NCBI GenBank assembly: GCA_036620675.1
Contig: JAZHEE010000001.1
Length of the DNA stretch: 64,000 bases
Direction: 5' to 3' (one strand)
From: Jejubacter sp036620675
Lineage (GTDB): Bacteria > Pseudomonadota > Gammaproteobacteria > Enterobacterales > Enterobacteriaceae
The stretch's first letter is position 1. The number at the start of each line of letters is the position of its first letter. Below, one piece after another: positions 40,906 to 49,739 of the stretch. The position numbers and the translations under genes are program-made. Below the pieces are notes generated by a model, which made no database searches, was not told the DNA's origin, and was given only the letters and a program-made list of their open reading frames with translations.

Positions 40906-41806
40906 CGCTAAAGCTCCAGCCGATAAAGCGGCTCTGCTTCTGGCCCTGGGCCATGTTCTTTTTCACCACCCGCACCGCGCCAGCCCCCTGAAGCGCCCGG
41001 TAGATCTCAGGCAGGTGCTCGCCGCGTGACACCAGGGTGGTGAACCAGCCTACCTGGCGGGCAAAGGCTCTGCTCTCTTCAATCATCTGCTGAATGAAGC
41101 GCACTTCGCCGCCGTCACACCATAGCTCCTTCGGCTGGCCGCCAAAGTTCAGGGCATTTCCTTTATCGCTCAGCCCCAGGTTACGCCGCTTGCGTTCGCT
41201 GCCCGCCCGGGCTGAGGCCGCTGAATCATGAAACGGCGGATTACACATTGTCGCCGCGTAGCGCTCATTCACGTGGATAATCCCCCGGAAAATGGCCTCC
41301 TCCTGCTTCTGGCGACGTAGCCGGATGCGACGATTCAGGCCCGGATTGGCGGCCACAATAGCGGCAGCGCTGCGTAGCGCGTGCGGATTAACTTCGCTGC
41401 CGGTAAAGCGCCAGCCGTATTCATACTGGCCGATCAGCGGATAGATACAGTTGGCGCCGGTACCGATATCCAGAATGTCGGCCTGGGCCGGAATCACGCC
41501 CTGGTTATCCTCGGCCAGCAGATCCGCCAGATGGTGCAGGTAGTCGGCGCGCCCCGGCACTGGCGGACACAGAAAACCTTCAGGAATCTCCCAGTGGCTG
41601 ACCTGATAAAAGCAGGCCAGCAGCGCCTGATTCAGCGCTCTGACCGCCACGGGATCGGCGAAATCAATGGTCGCTTCACCGCGGGGACTGGTATGCACAA
41701 AGGCCTCAAGCGCCGGGCTGGCCGCCACGAGAGCGGGAAAATCATAGCGTGACTGATGACGATTACGCGGGTGTAACCCGGCGCGTCTGGCGGGCTGGCT
41801 GGTCAT
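40889..41806 (-). CDS. rlmF: RlmF, 23S rRNA m6A1618 methyltransferase
   Basis: 305 residues (E. coli YbiN 308). Starts MTSQPARRAGLHPRNRH; the ATG at 41806, not 41812, has the better spaced AGGAG. S-adenosylmethionine motif DILDIGTGANCIYPL and the catalytic CNPPFHDSAASARAGS (NPPF) are present, with ERKRRNLGL after it. It methylates adenine 1618 of 23S rRNA. The C-terminus ends in EKQPR, shorter than the E. coli tail. Confidence 0.95.
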   Translation of the reverse strand: MTSQPARRAGLHPRNRHQSRYDFPALVAASPALEAFVHTSPRGEATIDFADPVAVRALNQALLACFYQVSHWEIPEGFLCPPVPGRADYLHHLADLLAEDNQGVIPAQADILDIGTGANCIYPLIGQYEYGWRFTGSEVNPHALRSAAAIVAANPGLNRRIRLRRQKQEEAIFRGIIHVNERYAATMCNPPFHDSAASARAGSERKRRNLGLSDKGNALNFGGQPKELWCDGGEVRFIQQMIEESRAFARQVGWFTTLVSRGEHLPEIYRALQGAGAVRVVKKNMAQGQKQSRFIGWSFSEKQPR

Positions 41807-41921
41807 GGGCATTCTCCTGTGTGGGCGCGTAAGATACCCGTTGTCGGCTCACAGGTAAATAACGCCAGCCCGGGTAAGGTACACTATCAGGTAACAGCAA
41901 CCACCATAAACGGAAAAACTG

Positions 41922-42572
41922 ATGTCCACAGAGCACAACAACGACTACTACTATTACGAGCCGGAAGCGGGCCACGGCCTGCCTCACGATCCGCTCAACG
42001 CTATTATCGGCCCGCGGCCTATCGGCTGGATCGCGACTCAGAACGCGAAAGGGCAGCGTAATCTCGCCCCCTATAGTTTTTTTAACTGCTTTAACTACCG
42101 GCCGCCGATTATCGGCTTTGCCAGTAGCGGCTGCAAAGACAGCCTGCGCAATATTCTGGAAACCGGTGAATTTGTCTGGAACCTGACGACTCGCGCTCTG
42201 GCGGAGCAGATGAACGAAACGTCCGCCACGCTGCCGCACGGTGAAGATGAATTTGTACGGGCGGGGCTGACGCCGCTGGCGGGACGTCGGGTCAAGGCGC
42301 CTCGGGTAGCGGAAAGCCCGGTTAACTTTGAGTGCCGCCTTTCTCAGCACTGGCAGTTAACCTCCGCCAGCGGCGATCCCATCGATACCTGGCTGGTACT
42401 GGGGGAAGTGGTCGCCGTTCATATCGACTCCCGACTTCTGGAACAGGGAGTTTATCAGACGGCAAAGGCACAGCCGGTGCTACGCGCCGGCGGGCCGACC
42501 GCCTACTACAGCATTAGTGAAGCCCAGCGTTTCGATCTGGTACGCCCTGATGCAAGGCCTGAAAAATCATAG
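41922..42572 (+). CDS. Flavin reductase-like (FMN-binding split barrel) protein
   Basis: 216 residues, COG1853-type flavin reductase domain: IIGPRPIGWIATQNAKGQRNLAPYSFFN is the FMN-binding start, followed by PPIIGFASSG, KDSLRNILETGEFVWNLTT, and a C-terminal FECRLSQHW and LVLGEVVAVHID. Members bind FMN and serve as NAD(P)H:flavin reductases or as partners of monooxygenases; the substrate is unknown here. It is divergent from rlmF, with 115 bases between them. No E. coli gene of this type is at this position; ybiO, mcbA and fiu are the neighbours there. Confidence 0.88.
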   Translation: MSTEHNNDYYYYEPEAGHGLPHDPLNAIIGPRPIGWIATQNAKGQRNLAPYSFFNCFNYRPPIIGFASSGCKDSLRNILETGEFVWNLTTRALAEQMNETSATLPHGEDEFVRAGLTPLAGRRVKAPRVAESPVNFECRLSQHWQLTSASGDPIDTWLVLGEVVAVHIDSRLLEQGVYQTAKAQPVLRAGGPTAYYSISEAQRFDLVRPDARPEKS

Positions 42573-42725
42573 CGTTAACCAATTTTCATCGGTCAACTTT
42601 TGTCAGTAAATGTCGACCCGTGAAAAGCTATTTTTTGCGCTGTATCACACTCTGAAGCGAACTACACTATATCACAGGGTGGTTAATTTTTAATCACCCC
42701 TGAGACCTGTCGTGAGGATGTGATC

Positions 42726-42986
42726 ATGAAAAAACTGTCGCTCTTTTCTGCCATTATCACCTTCATTGTCTGTGTTCCCGCAAGCTTTGCGGCATCGCCA
42801 CTCACCAACCCGGAAACCAGCCAGCTCCGCCCTGCCGGCACGGTTTCCGCCAGCGGCGCCACCCACCTTGGCGATCTGGAAGACAAGCTCGCTGAGAAGG
42901 CGCGCGAAGAGGGGGCGACCGGCTATGTTATCACCTCGGCCGGCGGCAATAATCAGATGCACGGCACCGCCACCATTTATAAATAA
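42726..42986 (+). CDS. mcbA: McbA (YbiM), YhcN-family exported protein
   Basis: 86 residues, as in E. coli. Signal peptide of about 22 residues (MKKLSLFSAIITFIVCVPASF then AA), then a DUF1471 domain: AGTVSASGATHLGDLEDKLAEKAREEGATGYVITSAGG with terminal GTATIYK. In E. coli McbA affects colanic acid and biofilm formation. The ATG at 42726 is preferred to GTG at 42720. A paralogue of the same family lies 303 bases downstream. Confidence 0.92.
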   Translation: MKKLSLFSAIITFIVCVPASFAASPLTNPETSQLRPAGTVSASGATHLGDLEDKLAEKAREEGATGYVITSAGGNNQMHGTATIYK

Positions 42987-43289
42987 AGCGTCATCACCGG
43001 TACGCCTGGCAGCGTCCCCAGCCTTCTCCGGCCGGGGCGCTATCGCCACCACTGCTCTGGCAAATTCAGCGTGACTAAATGTGCCTTTTCCACACTCTTA
43101 ATGCAGACATCAGCCAAATCGCCGAGAAAAACAATTAATAACACATAAAAATCAATATATTACTGAATAGTCAATTTTTTAGAACAACACCTTCAATTCT
43201 TCCAGGTTTTCTCTCTGCAAAAATACCGTGATAATTATCACATAAACGGAACGAAATGATTTTTACAGAATAACCTGCGAGATATCACC
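42987..43289. other. Intergenic region between two YhcN-family genes
   Basis: 303 bases without a gene. The left part is GC-rich; the right part is strongly AT-rich and must contain the promoter and leader of the second YhcN-family gene. I see no clear terminator for mcbA and no sure regulator site. Confidence 0.55.
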
Positions 43290-43547
43290 ATGAAAAACAT
43301 TAAATATACTGTTGCTGCAATTGTGCTATCCACCCTGTCCTTTGGCGCCTTCGCCGCTCAGCAGGTCACCGATAATGACCAGCACGGCCAGAAGATTGGC
43401 GTTATCTCCGCCTCCGGCGCCTACACGCTGAGCCAGTTAGAAGACCAGCTGGCGGCGAAAGCTGATGCCCAGGGCGCCAGCGCCTATAAAATCACCTCTG
43501 CCTCTGGCGAAAACCTGCTGCACGGCACCGCGGTAATCTACAAATAA
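43290..43547 (+). CDS. YhcN-family exported protein, BhsA-like paralogue
   Basis: 85 residues. Signal peptide MKNIKYTVAAIVLSTLSFG then AFA, followed by a DUF1471 domain (KIGVISASGAYTLSQLEDQL, AAKADAQGASAYKITSASG, LLHGTAVIYK). It is closer to E. coli BhsA (MKNVKT..., LHGTAVIYK ending) than to McbA. BhsA-type proteins are small periplasmic or outer-membrane proteins induced by copper, acid or other stress. Transcription of this gene probably ends at the hairpin at 43771-43799. The AT-rich upstream region marks a separate promoter. Confidence 0.88.
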   Translation: MKNIKYTVAAIVLSTLSFGAFAAQQVTDNDQHGQKIGVISASGAYTLSQLEDQLAAKADAQGASAYKITSASGENLLHGTAVIYK

Positions 43548-43584
43548 CCCTCAGCCGGGATCCCTCTCCCGGCCCCTTGCTCTG

Positions 43585-43755
43585 CCCCTAAATATTTCGG
43601 GTTGCATCGCGGCGGCTACTGAGCGAATCCCCGGGAGCATAGATAACGATGCGACTGAGGTGAGTGACAAATCTGCCGGCCCCAAAGGGGCGAAGCCCTG
43701 GGATGGGCCGGGTACTGCAGCCAACAAAGCAGCAAGTCGAAATATGACGGAAACC
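43585..43755. repeat. ERIC (IRU) repeat with an internal insertion
   Basis: Starts CCCCTAAATATTTCGGGTTGC and contains GCGAATCCCCGGGAGC and GCGACTGAGGTGAGTG, the central ERIC palindrome halves, and ends CAGCCAACAAAGCAGCAAG ... AATATGACGG, the usual ERIC end. Between GTGAGTGA and CAGCCAAC about 45 extra GC-rich bases (around CCGGCCCCAAAGGGG) are inserted. ERIC elements are noncoding enterobacterial repeats, often in transcribed intergenic DNA. Confidence 0.88.
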
Positions 43756-43770
43756 CTGATGTTATCCCTT

Positions 43771-43799
43771 GCCCGCCGGCCACTGGCGGGCTTTTTTTT
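43771..43799 (+). terminator. Strong rho-independent terminator after the ERIC element
   Basis: GCCCGCC-ggccact-GGCGGGC followed by eight T. It would end transcripts of the BhsA-like gene that read through the ERIC element. Confidence 0.9.
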
Positions 43800-43807
43800 G
43801 CGACTAT

Positions 43808-44237
43808 GCCGCACGCCCTCAGCCTGACGCCCTGTCGGGCTGACCCTGGCCACCGGGAATACTCCGGCGATTTTCAGGCCGGGGTGTCACCGCCCTGAAT
43901 CTTCAGCCCAAACTTATCCGTAAAGATATTGCTGGTTGTATTTGAGCACTCCGTCTGAATCGATGAGGGGGATTATGCCCCGGCTTAAAAAACGCCATAG
44001 CGTTCACGCAGGGCCGGAGGAGCGACAGGATGTCGCGACAGGGTAAGGCCGCCATGGATGGCGACTCTTGCCCGTTCCGCAAAGCCCGGCGTGATAAGCG
44101 AAGGGGCCCCGAAGGGCGTTTTTTACCGCCGGGGAGCACGGGTCACCAGGGAGGCGGCGACTGAGCCCCCTGGCCCGTTCTACCTGCTGTGGATTAACAG
44201 AGAAGCAGTGACGCAAAGTGAGCGGAACAGCCCGCCG
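43808..44237. repeat. Palindrome-rich interspersed repeat, copy B (5'-truncated)
   Basis: Matches the right two thirds of copies A and C, beginning at the hairpin GCCGCACGCCC and ending with the right terminal repeat (AAGTGAGCGGAACAGCCCGCC). The first ~190 bp of the element are missing; the break lies just after the terminator at 43771. The long-range pair AAAAAACGCC (43987-43996) / GGCGTTTTTT (44115-44124) is kept, with the intervening stems GCGACA/TGTCGC and GGGTAAGGCCGCC/GGCGACTCTTGCCC. It joins copy C head to tail within about 20 bases. Confidence 0.83.
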
Positions 44238-44358
44238 TATCATCATATTCTGCCCAGTTGCCTTTCAGATGCAGGCCGGGGCAGCGGTGTTGTACGTGGT
44301 CATGTCGGTTGCGCTATTTCTGCGACAATGCTGTGTTCTGGGGAGAATATGTCACGCT

Positions 44359-44971
44359 GGCGAAGGTTCCGTTCACTTTAAGGGTATTTTTATATGTCGG
44401 TTGCGGAACCGGTGAACGGGTCAGGAGGCTCAAACGCCACCTCCTGACAACCTGGCTTTCCGGCGTGAAAATCGCCGCTGTCGCGGGCCCCTGCGTATTC
44501 CCGCCAGCCGGACGGGTCGGGCGTGACGGCACCTCCTTGGGCCGCACACCCTCAGCCCGACGTCCTGTCGGGCTGACCCTGGCCGCCGGGAATACTCCGG
44601 CGATTTTCAGGCCGGGGAGTGTCACCGCCCTGAATCTTCAGCCTGAACTCATCCGAAAGGTGCTGCTGGTGTCATTTAGAAAAGACAGACTGAAGCGATA
44701 AGGGTTTTGTCACCCGGCTTAAAAAACGCCGCAGCGTTCACGCAGGGCCGGAGGAGCGACAGGATGTCGCGACAGGGCAAGGTCGCCATGGATGGCGACT
44801 CTTGCCCGTTCCGAAAAGCCCGGCGTGATAAGCGAAGGGGCCCGCGTCAGCGGCGTTTTTTACCGCCGGGGAGCCCGGGTCGCCAGGGGAGCGGCGACTG
44901 AGCTCCCTGGCCCGTTCACCCGCAGTGGATTAACAGAGAAGCAGTTGCCTGAAGTGAACGGAACACTCGCC
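44359..44971. repeat. Palindrome-rich interspersed repeat, copy C (about 613 bp)
   Basis: Complete copy with terminal inverted repeats of about 24 bp: left 44359-44383 (GGCGAAGGTTCCGTTCACTT) and right 44948-44971 (AAGTGAACGGAACACTCGCC). Collinear with copy A (17501-18110), offset about 26.86 kb, with similarity extending about 100 bp to the left. The 141-bp domain closed by AAAAAACGCCG (44721-44731) and CGGCGTTTTTT (44851-44861) has the same length as in copy A. One 122-bp-type unit follows (44953 to about 45080). It is noncoding by my reading and abuts the ybiB end. Confidence 0.85.
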
Positions 44972-45124
44972 GTATCATCATATTCCGCCGCTTTTATTCT
45001 GAAACCGGGCGCCGGAGCTGTCTGTCCCCCTCGCCCTGGCCCTCTCCCTGAAGGACGAGGGAGCTTTCCCCTGCCCTCCGCATCATCATACCCGGTAAAT
45101 TACCGAATAGATTACGGACAATTC

Positions 45125-46099
45125 TCACCCAAACAGCCGGTTCACCTGCGCCAGCGCCGCAGTCATATCAGGCTGCTCGCCGCTGGCTACCAGACAGCAG
45201 GCCAGCTGCTGCTTAATCGAGGCTGGTACCGGCTCTTCGCCCGCCACGCAGCGCTGGATCCAGCGGGCGGTAATTTCCGCATCTTTATCGCCCGGCAGCG
45301 CGATCGGCTGGCTAACCGCCTCATCCTGACGTTCGCACAGCACCTGTACCCGCTGATTCGCCACCAGACTGATTTGCGGGCAGCGCAGCGGATTCGCGTA
45401 CACTTCGCCTTCAGTACCGTGCATCAGCAGCGCCCGACCGCCGGTCTGGTTAAAGAACTGCGCCACCCGGGAAACATATTCCGGATGCGAAACGCTGGAC
45501 AAACGCAAGGCGTGATCTTCACCGAACGGCGAGATGAGCTTCGCCAGAGTATGAGCGCTGCTGCGCACCCCCAGCCGCCAGCGTAGCTGGAGCTGCCGGG
45601 CCAGCGGCGGGCACAGGGCATCCACCGGCATAAACAAGGGTTCGCCGGATTCCAGCTTCGCCTGGGCCTGACCGCCATGCAGCGTCGGCGCCATACCCAG
45701 CAGCGCAAAGATAGTGGCCGAGATAACCCGGGTCGGATCTTCGCTGACGCCATGCACCACCACCGGAAACCCCATCCGGCTCAGTAACAGCGCCAGCAGC
45801 GGCGTCAGGTTCGCCTGACGCCGGGCGCCGTTATAGGTTGGAATCACTACCGGCATCGGTTTTCCCGCAGGCGGGGTCAGCGTCAGGGTTCGCTGGCGCA
45901 CCGCATCGTAAAAGCCGCGCAGTTCCGCCTCGCCTTCGCCTTTAATTCGCAGCGCCATCAGTATGCCGCCCAACTCCAGATCCGGCACCTTGCCATCCAG
46001 CATATGGCTGTAGAGTCCGCGCGCGCTGTCAAAGTCGAGATCCCGGGCGTGATTCTTACCGCGCCCAATCTCTTTAATCATTTTGCGGTAATCCACCAA
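45125..46099 (-). CDS. ybiB: YbiB, TrpD2-type nucleic-acid-binding protein
   Basis: 324 residues (E. coli 320) of the glycosyltransferase-3/anthranilate phosphoribosyltransferase-like fold (TrpD2). N-terminal helical domain MVDYRKMIKEIGRGKNHARDL, then the phosphoribosyltransferase-like core, with PVVIPTYNGARRQANLTPL and MPVDALCPPLARQL. In E. coli YbiB lacks PRTase activity and binds nucleic acids; it is linked to the SOS-induced dinG. The dinG stop is adjacent to its start (no gap), so the two are one transcript. Confidence 0.94.
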   Translation of the reverse strand: MVDYRKMIKEIGRGKNHARDLDFDSARGLYSHMLDGKVPDLELGGILMALRIKGEGEAELRGFYDAVRQRTLTLTPPAGKPMPVVIPTYNGARRQANLTPLLALLLSRMGFPVVVHGVSEDPTRVISATIFALLGMAPTLHGGQAQAKLESGEPLFMPVDALCPPLARQLQLRWRLGVRSSAHTLAKLISPFGEDHALRLSSVSHPEYVSRVAQFFNQTGGRALLMHGTEGEVYANPLRCPQISLVANQRVQVLCERQDEAVSQPIALPGDKDAEITARWIQRCVAGEEPVPASIKQQLACCLVASGEQPDMTAALAQVNRLFG

Positions 46100-48313
46100 C
46101 TATCTCCTCTTTCGGGTCATGCCATTAAGTGTAACCCGTCCGCTTCGCCCTGAGCGACGCTTTCGCCCTCCGGCCCCGGTAGTTGTCGGTTTTTCCAGCA
46201 GCTTACTGTCTGGCTCCGGCGCGGGCGGCTGAAGCACCGGAAAAACCGGTAACGCCGCCAGCAGCCGCTGGCCGTAACTTTTGGTCAGCAGGCGCTTATC
46301 GTAAATGACCACGTCACCCCAGCAGTCATGGCTGCGAATCAGCCGGCCAACCTGCTGGATCAGATTAAAAGAGGCGCTGGGCAGGCTCTGCACCTCGAAC
46401 GGATAGCGGTTATGCGCCTTCAGCCATTCGCCTTCGGTCTCCACCACCGGGCTGTCCACCGGCGGGAAGGCTATCTTATGAATGTGCACCTGGCTTAGCA
46501 GCTCGCCTTTTAAATCCAGCCCCTCGGCAAACGATTGCAGCCCCACCAGCACGCTGGTCTGGCCTTCCGCGACCCGCTGACGATGCAGTTCCACCAGCCG
46601 ATAGCGTGGCAGATCGCCCTGTACCAGCAGTTGCAGACGCAGATCGGGAACGCACTCCAGAAAAGTGGTCATGGCCCTTAAGCTTGCAAACAGTACCAGC
46701 ATCCCCCGGTGTTCGCCCTTTTCCAGTTCAGCGCGAAAGAAGCCCGCCATCTCGGCGATATGTAGCCGTTCATGTTCCATCAGCGGCGCGTAGCGCATCC
46801 TCGGAATCACCAGTCGCCCCTGATGCGCGTGATCGAACGGGGAATCCAGCGCCACAAATCGATCCCCGGCCTTTTCTTTAAGGCCGCTCAGCTCCTGAAG
46901 TCGCGAGAAGCTGTTCAGCGAACGCAGGGTCGCCGAGGTCACCACCACGTGGGGCACGCTGCGCCACAGCAGCTTTTCCAGCTGATCGCTGACCCGAATC
47001 GCCGCGCAGTGCAGCAGCAGCTTCGGCTGCCCGTCGCGCACTTCCCGGGCTATCCACTTGCACACCGGCGCGTTCGAACTGTTAGCCATGGCCGCCAGTT
47101 TCCACAGTTTACTCTGGGCCTCAAAGTGCCCCAGCGCGCGGTTCATCTGCAAAAGCAGCCGATGCAGGCGCACGATATCGTGTTGGCCGGTACGTTCGCT
47201 CAGGTCATTCAGGAAGGCTTCCGCCAGACCGCGCAGCGCGTCGGAAAGCTTCGCCATACGCTGCACCATCGGCAGCACCTCTTCCGGCAGTTCGCCCATG
47301 GCGAACCGATATATACCTTCGCTTTCTCCCGGCAGATACAGACTGAAGATCCCCGCAAGCGTGATAGCCAGCTCGTCCAGCTCTTCACAGTGGTTGCTAA
47401 GGCGTTCCGGAGTCGCAAGCGGCGGAACGCTTTTCGGGCGGAACTGTTCAAGACTGGTGGCGATAAGCTTGCTGAACAGATCCAGTTGCAGCCTCAGCCA
47501 GCCGGGGGTGATTTCAGCACTGGTTTCCAGGGCATCGCGCGCCACATCCGGCAGATGGTGCCCTTCGTCCAGCACCAGCAGCAGATGTTTCGCCGGCGGC
47601 AGCACGCTTTCATTTTCCAGCGCCGCCATCACCAGAGCGTGATTGGCCACCACCACTTCCGCTTCGGCTATCTCGCGGCGCGCCACGAAAAACGGGCATT
47701 CGCGATACCACTGACAGTTAGTGCCCAGACAGCCGACTTTGTCGGTACTCAGCCGCCGCCACAGGTCATCGGCAATGTTTTTCTTACTGTGATCGCGCAC
47801 CCCGTCCCAGCTGTAGCTGTCCAGGGTTTGCTTCAGATCGACACACAGCTTGCGCTCTTCCTTGCTGGTGGCGGTCAGGGCGTCGTCAAGCATCGCCAGC
47901 AAATCGCCCTGCTGCTGCGGTTCATCACTGGCCAGCATGGCAAGATTGCGCGGACAAACGTAGCGCCCGCGCCCGAAGGCGGCGGTAAACTTTAAACCGG
48001 GGATGATTTTGGCAAGCAAAGGCAGGTCTTTACTGAAGATCTGATCCTGCAGCGCCACATTGGCGGTGCTGATCACCAGGGTTTTCTGCTCGGCGCGGGC
48101 CAGCGCGATGCCGGGAATCAGGTAGGAGAGCGTCTTGCCGACGCCGGTCGGCGCTTCAATGGCGAGATGGCGCCCCTCTTCATCCGCCAGGGTTTTCGCC
48201 ACTTCGGCGATCATCTGACGCTGAGGAGCGCGGGGAATAAAGTCCGGAATTTGCTGAGAAAGCGCCTTGTACCAGGCGCTGATTTGCGCCTTATGCGCCG
48301 CGGACAATGCCAT
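46100..48313 (-). CDS. dinG: DinG, ATP-dependent 5'-3' DNA helicase with [4Fe-4S] cluster
   Basis: 737 residues (E. coli 716). XPD-like superfamily 2 helicase: Walker A APTGVGKT (54-61), cluster cysteines C120, C195, C200, C206, the LDEGHHL motif II, and C-terminal LIQQVGRLIRS motif VI. The C-terminus carries a longer basic tail (GRKRRSGRSGRVTLNGMTRKRR in parts) than E. coli. It resolves R-loops and G-quadruplexes during replication stress. In E. coli it is LexA-controlled; only a degenerate half-site (TACTG at 48327-48331) is visible upstream here. Confidence 0.96.
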   Translation of the reverse strand: MALSAAHKAQISAWYKALSQQIPDFIPRAPQRQMIAEVAKTLADEEGRHLAIEAPTGVGKTLSYLIPGIALARAEQKTLVISTANVALQDQIFSKDLPLLAKIIPGLKFTAAFGRGRYVCPRNLAMLASDEPQQQGDLLAMLDDALTATSKEERKLCVDLKQTLDSYSWDGVRDHSKKNIADDLWRRLSTDKVGCLGTNCQWYRECPFFVARREIAEAEVVVANHALVMAALENESVLPPAKHLLLVLDEGHHLPDVARDALETSAEITPGWLRLQLDLFSKLIATSLEQFRPKSVPPLATPERLSNHCEELDELAITLAGIFSLYLPGESEGIYRFAMGELPEEVLPMVQRMAKLSDALRGLAEAFLNDLSERTGQHDIVRLHRLLLQMNRALGHFEAQSKLWKLAAMANSSNAPVCKWIAREVRDGQPKLLLHCAAIRVSDQLEKLLWRSVPHVVVTSATLRSLNSFSRLQELSGLKEKAGDRFVALDSPFDHAHQGRLVIPRMRYAPLMEHERLHIAEMAGFFRAELEKGEHRGMLVLFASLRAMTTFLECVPDLRLQLLVQGDLPRYRLVELHRQRVAEGQTSVLVGLQSFAEGLDLKGELLSQVHIHKIAFPPVDSPVVETEGEWLKAHNRYPFEVQSLPSASFNLIQQVGRLIRSHDCWGDVVIYDKRLLTKSYGQRLLAALPVFPVLQPPAPEPDSKLLEKPTTTGAGGRKRRSGRSGRVTLNGMTRKRR

Positions 48314-48383
48314 GGGAGAACCGTTTTACTGCGAAAAACCGCCACTATTCTCCCATGTTTAAGGCATGGGGTACAGAAAGACC

Positions 48384-49739
48384 TTAGCGGTTACCTTCGC
48401 CGCCGCCCTGACCACCGCGACGACGTCGGCGACCGGAACCTTCACCGGCAGGCTTAGGCGCCTGGCCGCTTTCGGCGCGCTTACGCGGCTGACCCTGCCC
48501 GCGCCCACCGCCAGCATTTCCCCGACCACCGCCATTGCCGCGGCCACCTCCGTTACCACGCCCCTGACGCCCATTCTGAATCGGCTCTGCCTTAATAGAG
48601 GGGTCCGGCTCGAAACCCGGCTCGGCGATACGCGGAATTTCGCGCTTCAGCAGGCGTTCAATATCGCGCAGCAGTTTATGCTCATCCACGCAGACCAGCG
48701 ACAGCGCTTCACCGGTGGCGGCGGCACGACCGGTACGGCCAATACGGTGCACGTAATCTTCCGGCACGTTGGGCAGCTCATAGTTGACCACGTGCGGCAG
48801 CTCTTCAATATCCAGACCGCGTGCGGCGATATCGGTCGCCACCAGCACCCGAATATCGCCCGACTTAAAGTTGGCCAGCGCCCGGGTACGCGCGCCCTGG
48901 CTCTTATTGCCGTGAATGGCGGCAGCGGTGATGCCGTCTTTATTCAGCTGTTCCGCCAGATGGTTGGCGCCGTGCTTGGTGCGGGTAAAGACCAGCACCT
49001 GGCGCCAGTCGCCCTTGCCAATCAGCAGCGACAGCAGTTCACGCTTGCGCTTTTTATCCACAAAGTGAACGTGCTGGGTCACCTGCTCCGAGGCAGTATT
49101 ACGGCGCGCCACTTCCACCTCTTCCGGGTTATGCAGCAGTTTTTCCGCCAGCCCCTTGATCTCGTCAGAAAAAGTCGCGGAAAACAGCAGATTCTGGCGG
49201 CGCGGCGGCAGTTTTGCCAGCACCCGACGGATATCGTGGATAAAGCCCATATCCAGCATGCGGTCGGCTTCGTCCAGTACCAGAATTTCCACCTGATCCA
49301 GCTTCACCGCGTTCTGATGTTCCAGATCGAGCAAACGGCCCGGCGTCGCCACCAGTACGTCAACCCCGCCGCGCAGCTTCATCATCTGCGGGTTGATGCT
49401 CACGCCGCCAAACACCACCAGCGAACGGATATTCAGGTATTTGCTGTAGTCGCGCACGTTTTCGCCGATCTGCGCGGCCAGTTCGCGGGTTGGGGTCAGA
49501 ATCAGGGCGCGCACCGGACGGCGCCCTTTGCTGTGCGGCTCGCGCTGCGTCAACAGCTCCAGCAGCGGCAGCGTAAAGCCGGCGGTTTTACCGGTGCCCG
49601 TCTGGGCGCTGGCCATCAGATCGCGACCGCTGAGCACCACGGGGATCGCCTGGCGCTGGATAGGGGTGGGTTCGCGATAGCCCTGTTCGGCAACGGCGCG
49701 CAGAATATCGGGGCTCAGCCCAAGAGAATCAAAAGACAT
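48384..49739 (-). CDS. rhlE: RhlE, DEAD-box RNA helicase
   Basis: 451 residues (E. coli 454) from ATG 49739 (MSFDSLGLSPDILRAV). Motifs in order: Q motif PIQRQAIP, I AQTGTGKT, Ia PTRELAAQ, II DEAD (LVLDEADRML), III SAT (LLFSATFSD), IV-VI with ATDIAARGLD and HRIGRTGRA. A C-terminal arginine/glycine-rich tail (RQGRGNGGGRGNGGG repeats, about 390-451) serves RNA binding. It helps ribosome assembly and RNA turnover. ybiA, located between rhlE and dinG in E. coli, is missing. Longer frame upstream is not used. Confidence 0.97.
   Translation of the reverse strand: MSFDSLGLSPDILRAVAEQGYREPTPIQRQAIPVVLSGRDLMASAQTGTGKTAGFTLPLLELLTQREPHSKGRRPVRALILTPTRELAAQIGENVRDYSKYLNIRSLVVFGGVSINPQMMKLRGGVDVLVATPGRLLDLEHQNAVKLDQVEILVLDEADRMLDMGFIHDIRRVLAKLPPRRQNLLFSATFSDEIKGLAEKLLHNPEEVEVARRNTASEQVTQHVHFVDKKRKRELLSLLIGKGDWRQVLVFTRTKHGANHLAEQLNKDGITAAAIHGNKSQGARTRALANFKSGDIRVLVATDIAARGLDIEELPHVVNYELPNVPEDYVHRIGRTGRAAATGEALSLVCVDEHKLLRDIERLLKREIPRIAEPGFEPDPSIKAEPIQNGRQGRGNGGGRGNGGGRGNAGGGRGQGQPRKRAESGQAPKPAGEGSGRRRRRGGQGGGEGNR

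Noticed and set aside
43585..43755. CRISPR array or integron-type repeats in the 43.6-45.1 kb and 17.5-18.5 kb regions
   Set aside because: There are no short regular repeats with unique spacers; the units are 122 bp tandem copies or long palindromic repeats without spacers, and no cas or integrase gene is adjacent.
47058..47642. Long plus-strand frames antisense to dinG, and similar long antisense frames in rhlE, ybiT, gsiA and ybhF
   Set aside because: These are mirror frames of GC-rich conserved genes; the opposite strand has full family motifs and they have none.
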